A stretch of DNA of 64,000 nucleotides from Lutjanus erythropterus (lineage: Eukaryota; Chordata; Actinopteri; Lutjaniformes; Lutjanidae): contig CM034600.1 of assembly GCA_020091685.1 (NCBI GenBank), positions 2,818,024-2,882,023 on the forward strand, given 5' to 3'. The notes under the pieces are model-generated. The model ran no database searches, was not told the origin of the DNA, and saw only the letters and a program-made list of their open reading frames with translations. The translations under genes were made by a program, and so were the position numbers. Below, piece by piece: positions 62,001 to 64,000 of this stretch (the first letter of the stretch is position 1; the number at the start of each line of letters is the position of its first letter).

Positions 62001-63149
62001 CTATAGGACTAAATGGCACTGGTCTTGTGGTAAAGCACCAAACACACCACTTTTGAAAAATTCAACACCAGTGTCTCTTTCCAAAAATCATGACCTGGTT
62101 ACTCAAGATAGTCCGCAGACTTTGTTGTGAGCAGTTTCATGTAGGGACTACTTTTTTAAGAAACTGCTTTTGAATTTTTTATCTAGTCCCATTATATTGG
62201 AGAGAAGACAGACATCTCTACTGCTGATATCTCAAAACTCTGCATTTTACATACAAAAAAAAAAAAAAAAATTTAGATATGCAAATAGCACTACAGGCCA
62301 GAGGAAAAACACGTATTATTGATTTTGGGGTGAACTGGCCCTTTAAAAGAAATTCTTTTTTTGCAAGTCATAATTTTGCAACTTTTCTGATGCAACAGTT
62401 TTTACATTTTTTCAGTTCATTTGAGTCACAGAAATAAGTTTTTGTCAAAAATAAAGTTAAAAAGAGCATATCTTTATCTTTAAATGCACGTTCAATGGAT
62501 GTACGCTTGTTTAAAGGTTCTTGGTCGGGGGGAGAAATGGAGGGGAGGCGACTACATGTCAGCTCCAGGAGGAGGCCAGAAAGTACGGCTCCTGAAAGAA
62601 GCTCTGGAGGAGATGAAGGATGATGAAAAAATTGTCCTTTTTATTGACAGGTACGGTGTGGTCGTTGCAGGCACAGGTTCAGGTTTGAGTGCACCTGTCA
62701 CCAGTGATGGCTGCTGTAGTAACGGCAGCACATTGGTGTCACAGTAAAAAGGCTTAAACATGCAAACCTATTGATAAGGTTCCTTAACTCACAGAAACAA
62801 ACACGTACACAGCGGTTCCTTTTATGCCAGTAAACACAGCCACTGGCAACTTAACTCTCCAAATAAAGAGTGCTGCCATCTCATAAAGGCAACCCATTCA
62901 TTTGTTTTAACTATGCCACTTGCTTCACACACCGCTGAGCCGCACAGTGCAATAAACTTTTCTATTTTCACTCCATTTGACACAGCTATGATGTGGTTTT
63001 TGCCTCGGGTCCTAAAGAGCTGCTGAAGAAGTTCCAACAGGCTAAACACAAGGTGGTGTTCTCCTCTGAGAGCCTCATCTGGCCCGACAGACACCTGGAG
63101 GACAAGCACCCCCACGTCAGGGAGGGCAACAGGTTCCTCGGCTCAGGAG
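59032..63149 (+). CDS. plod1: procollagen-lysine 2-oxoglutarate 5-dioxygenase (lysyl hydroxylase), 5' part
   Basis: Four coding exons are inside the window: 59032-59122, 61307-61398, 62517-62650 and 62986-63149. All are in phase and the gene continues past the right edge. Lysyl hydroxylases modify collagen lysines in the endoplasmic reticulum before cross-linking. Residues 1-23 are a signal peptide ([18 protein letters not shown]). Then come [19 protein letters not shown], the [14 protein letters not shown] motif, [20 protein letters not shown] and NRFLGSGG, the start of the N-terminal glycosyltransferase-like domain of the family. [12 protein letters not shown] and RFLGSGG resemble PLOD1 most closely, while WRGGD is shared with PLOD2 and PLOD3, so the paralogue assignment is moderately sure. 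The iron- and 2-oxoglutarate-binding C-terminal domain lies outside the window. The ATG chosen is the first one followed by a signal peptide. Confidence 0.9.
60955..61085 (+). repeat. interspersed fish repeat ('AGAGAGTGCAGACCTCC')
   Basis: TCATCAAACTAGAGGGGCAC then GCAGAGAGTGCAGACCTCCA and CCATCCTGTGATTTGGATCT are familiar phrases of a short interspersed repeat in fish noncoding DNA. In the first plod1 intron; family unnamed. Confidence 0.5.
61499..61675. mobile_element. small fold-back element with perfect inner palindrome
   Basis: GGAGGACAAAATACTCACGT then TACACTGACTTAT on the left pairs with ACATAAGTGGGTGAAATTTG then AGTATAGTGTCCTCC on the right. Inside it TCATATTACAATAGA (61595-61609) and TCTATTGTAATATGA (61616-61630) are exact inverted copies around a 6-base loop. 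Confidence 0.8.
61858..62346. mobile_element. family A fold-back element, copy 6
   Basis: TTAA lies at both ends (61858-61861 and 62343-62346), with AAAGGGAGAGTTCACAACAA on the left and GGGGTGAACTGGCCCTTTAA on the right. Arms contain GAGTTGCAGAGTTTTGGAGA and its complement TCTCAAAACTCTGCATTTTA. In the second plod1 intron. Confidence 0.8.
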
Positions 63150-63234
63150 GTACGTCCACTGCAGCTGGATTACACTGAAAGGCTGTGGAAAGGTGTTGCT
63201 AGCCTGTTGTACTGAACTTACTGTGGGACTAGTG

Positions 63235-63800
63235 AGTGGGTTCTAGATGAAACCCTTGGGATATAAAAGGGCTCTTAGTAGGACCCTGTGGGTGAGTTCT
63301 TGATAAAACTGTTGGAATATAAAAGGATTCTCAGAAAAACCCTGTGGGTGGGTTCTAAATCCTAATATAAAATGGCTCTCGGCAGAACCCTATGCAAAGC
63401 AGTTCTATATAGGACCCCCTGGCTCACTTCTAGACAAACCCCTTGGAATATAAAACGGTTCTTGGGAGGACCCTCTGGGTGAGTTCTGAACCCAGAGAAT
63501 ATAAAGAGGTTCTATGTAGAAAACCCTGGGTGGGTTCTAGATAAAATCCTTGCAATATAAAAGAGTTTTCAGAAAAATTACTGTGTGTGGGTTCTAGGAA
63601 AAAATCCCTTGTAATATAAAAAGAATTTTAAGAAAAAAAAACCTGGGTGGGTTCTAGATAAAACCCAGGGAATATAAAGAGGTTCTCTGTAGAAACCCCT
63701 GGGTGGGTTCTTTTTAGGGTTTGCTATATGATATAGCTGGATCTGGATGAAGCCTTTCACAGATGGTATTAAGTATAACCTTTTGGGTTATACTTGGTTC
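63235..63800 (+). repeat. 56-bp degenerate minisatellite
   Basis: About eight to nine units around GGGTGGGTTCTAGATAAAAC then CCTTGGAATATAAAAGGGTT and CTCAGTAGAACCCTG. Two neighbours are close to 56 bases apart; later units are shortened or expanded. In the fourth plod1 intron. Confidence 0.85.
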
Positions 63801-63840
63801 TCACTAGAACCCAACATAAAGAATTTCAAGTGGAAACTTT

Positions 63841-64000
63841 AAAACAGTGGTGCCCAACCCTGGTCCTCAGGACCCCTGTCCTGCATGTTTTAGATGTTTC
63901 CCTGCTCCAACACACCTGATTCAAATGATCAGTTGATCATCAAGCCTCTGCAGAAGCCTGACAACAACCTGATCATTTGAATCAGGTGTGTTGGAGCAGG
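63841..64000. mobile_element. palindromic hAT-type MITE, cut by the window end
   Basis: CCCAACCCTGGTCCTCAGGA, CCTGCATGTTTTAGATGTTT and CCTGCTCCAACACACCTGAT are followed by the inverted TCATTTGAATCAGGTGTGTT then GGAGCAGG. The family is very common in fish. The right end lies outside the window. Confidence 0.85.

Overview
The window reads as a stretch of chromosome from a spiny-rayed teleost fish. Its genes are split into short exons with GT-AG introns, the predicted proteins match vertebrate families, the noncoding DNA is AT-rich, and the spaces between exons are packed with small fish-type DNA transposons and minisatellites. I see no operons, no CRISPR array, and no retrovirus or LTR element. 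All exon models were read by eye; reading phase is kept at every junction given.

Layout: (1) 1-6.4 kb is mostly repeats, with one unexplained terminal-exon-like stretch at 393-506 on the + strand. (2) 6.45-8.77 kb holds prodynorphin (pdyn, +), a complete 229-residue opioid precursor. (3) 11.89-19.63 kb holds gmeb2 (-), nine coding exons and 527 residues, with a SAND DNA-binding domain; a probable 5' UTR exon lies at about 21.35 kb. (4) 22.99-27.95 kb holds a DUF4743/Nudix hydrolase gene (+), eight coding exons and 301 residues, head to head with gmeb2. (5) 32.82-40.1 kb holds rhoa (-), four coding exons and 193 residues. (6) 41.2-54.8 kb holds tpx2 (+), sixteen coding exons and 712 residues; its first coding exon is present twice (41215-41326 and 43918-44029). 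(7) 59.03 kb to the window end holds the first four coding exons of a procollagen lysyl hydroxylase (plod1-like, +), which runs off the right edge.

The genes belong to different pathways: neuropeptide signalling, transcription, nucleotide hydrolysis, actin control, spindle assembly and collagen modification. They look like ordinary neighbours rather than one system. rhoa and tpx2 are divergently arranged, as are gmeb2 and the Nudix gene.

The most interesting feature is the tpx2 exon duplication. The doubled exon encodes the Aurora-A-binding N-terminus. Both copies keep an open frame, a start codon, an acceptor upstream and a donor downstream, but only the second sits next to a promoter with CCAAT boxes and a CHR-like site. 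Other notable items are an Ile-enkephalin core and a Met-type dynorphin A in pdyn, a 39-bp perfect palindrome beside a head-to-head telomere-like repeat in a Nudix-gene intron, a clean hAT-type element with a perfect 8-bp target duplication in rhoa, and recurring fold-back elements with TTAA-like flanks, one of which lies in the gmeb2 3' UTR.
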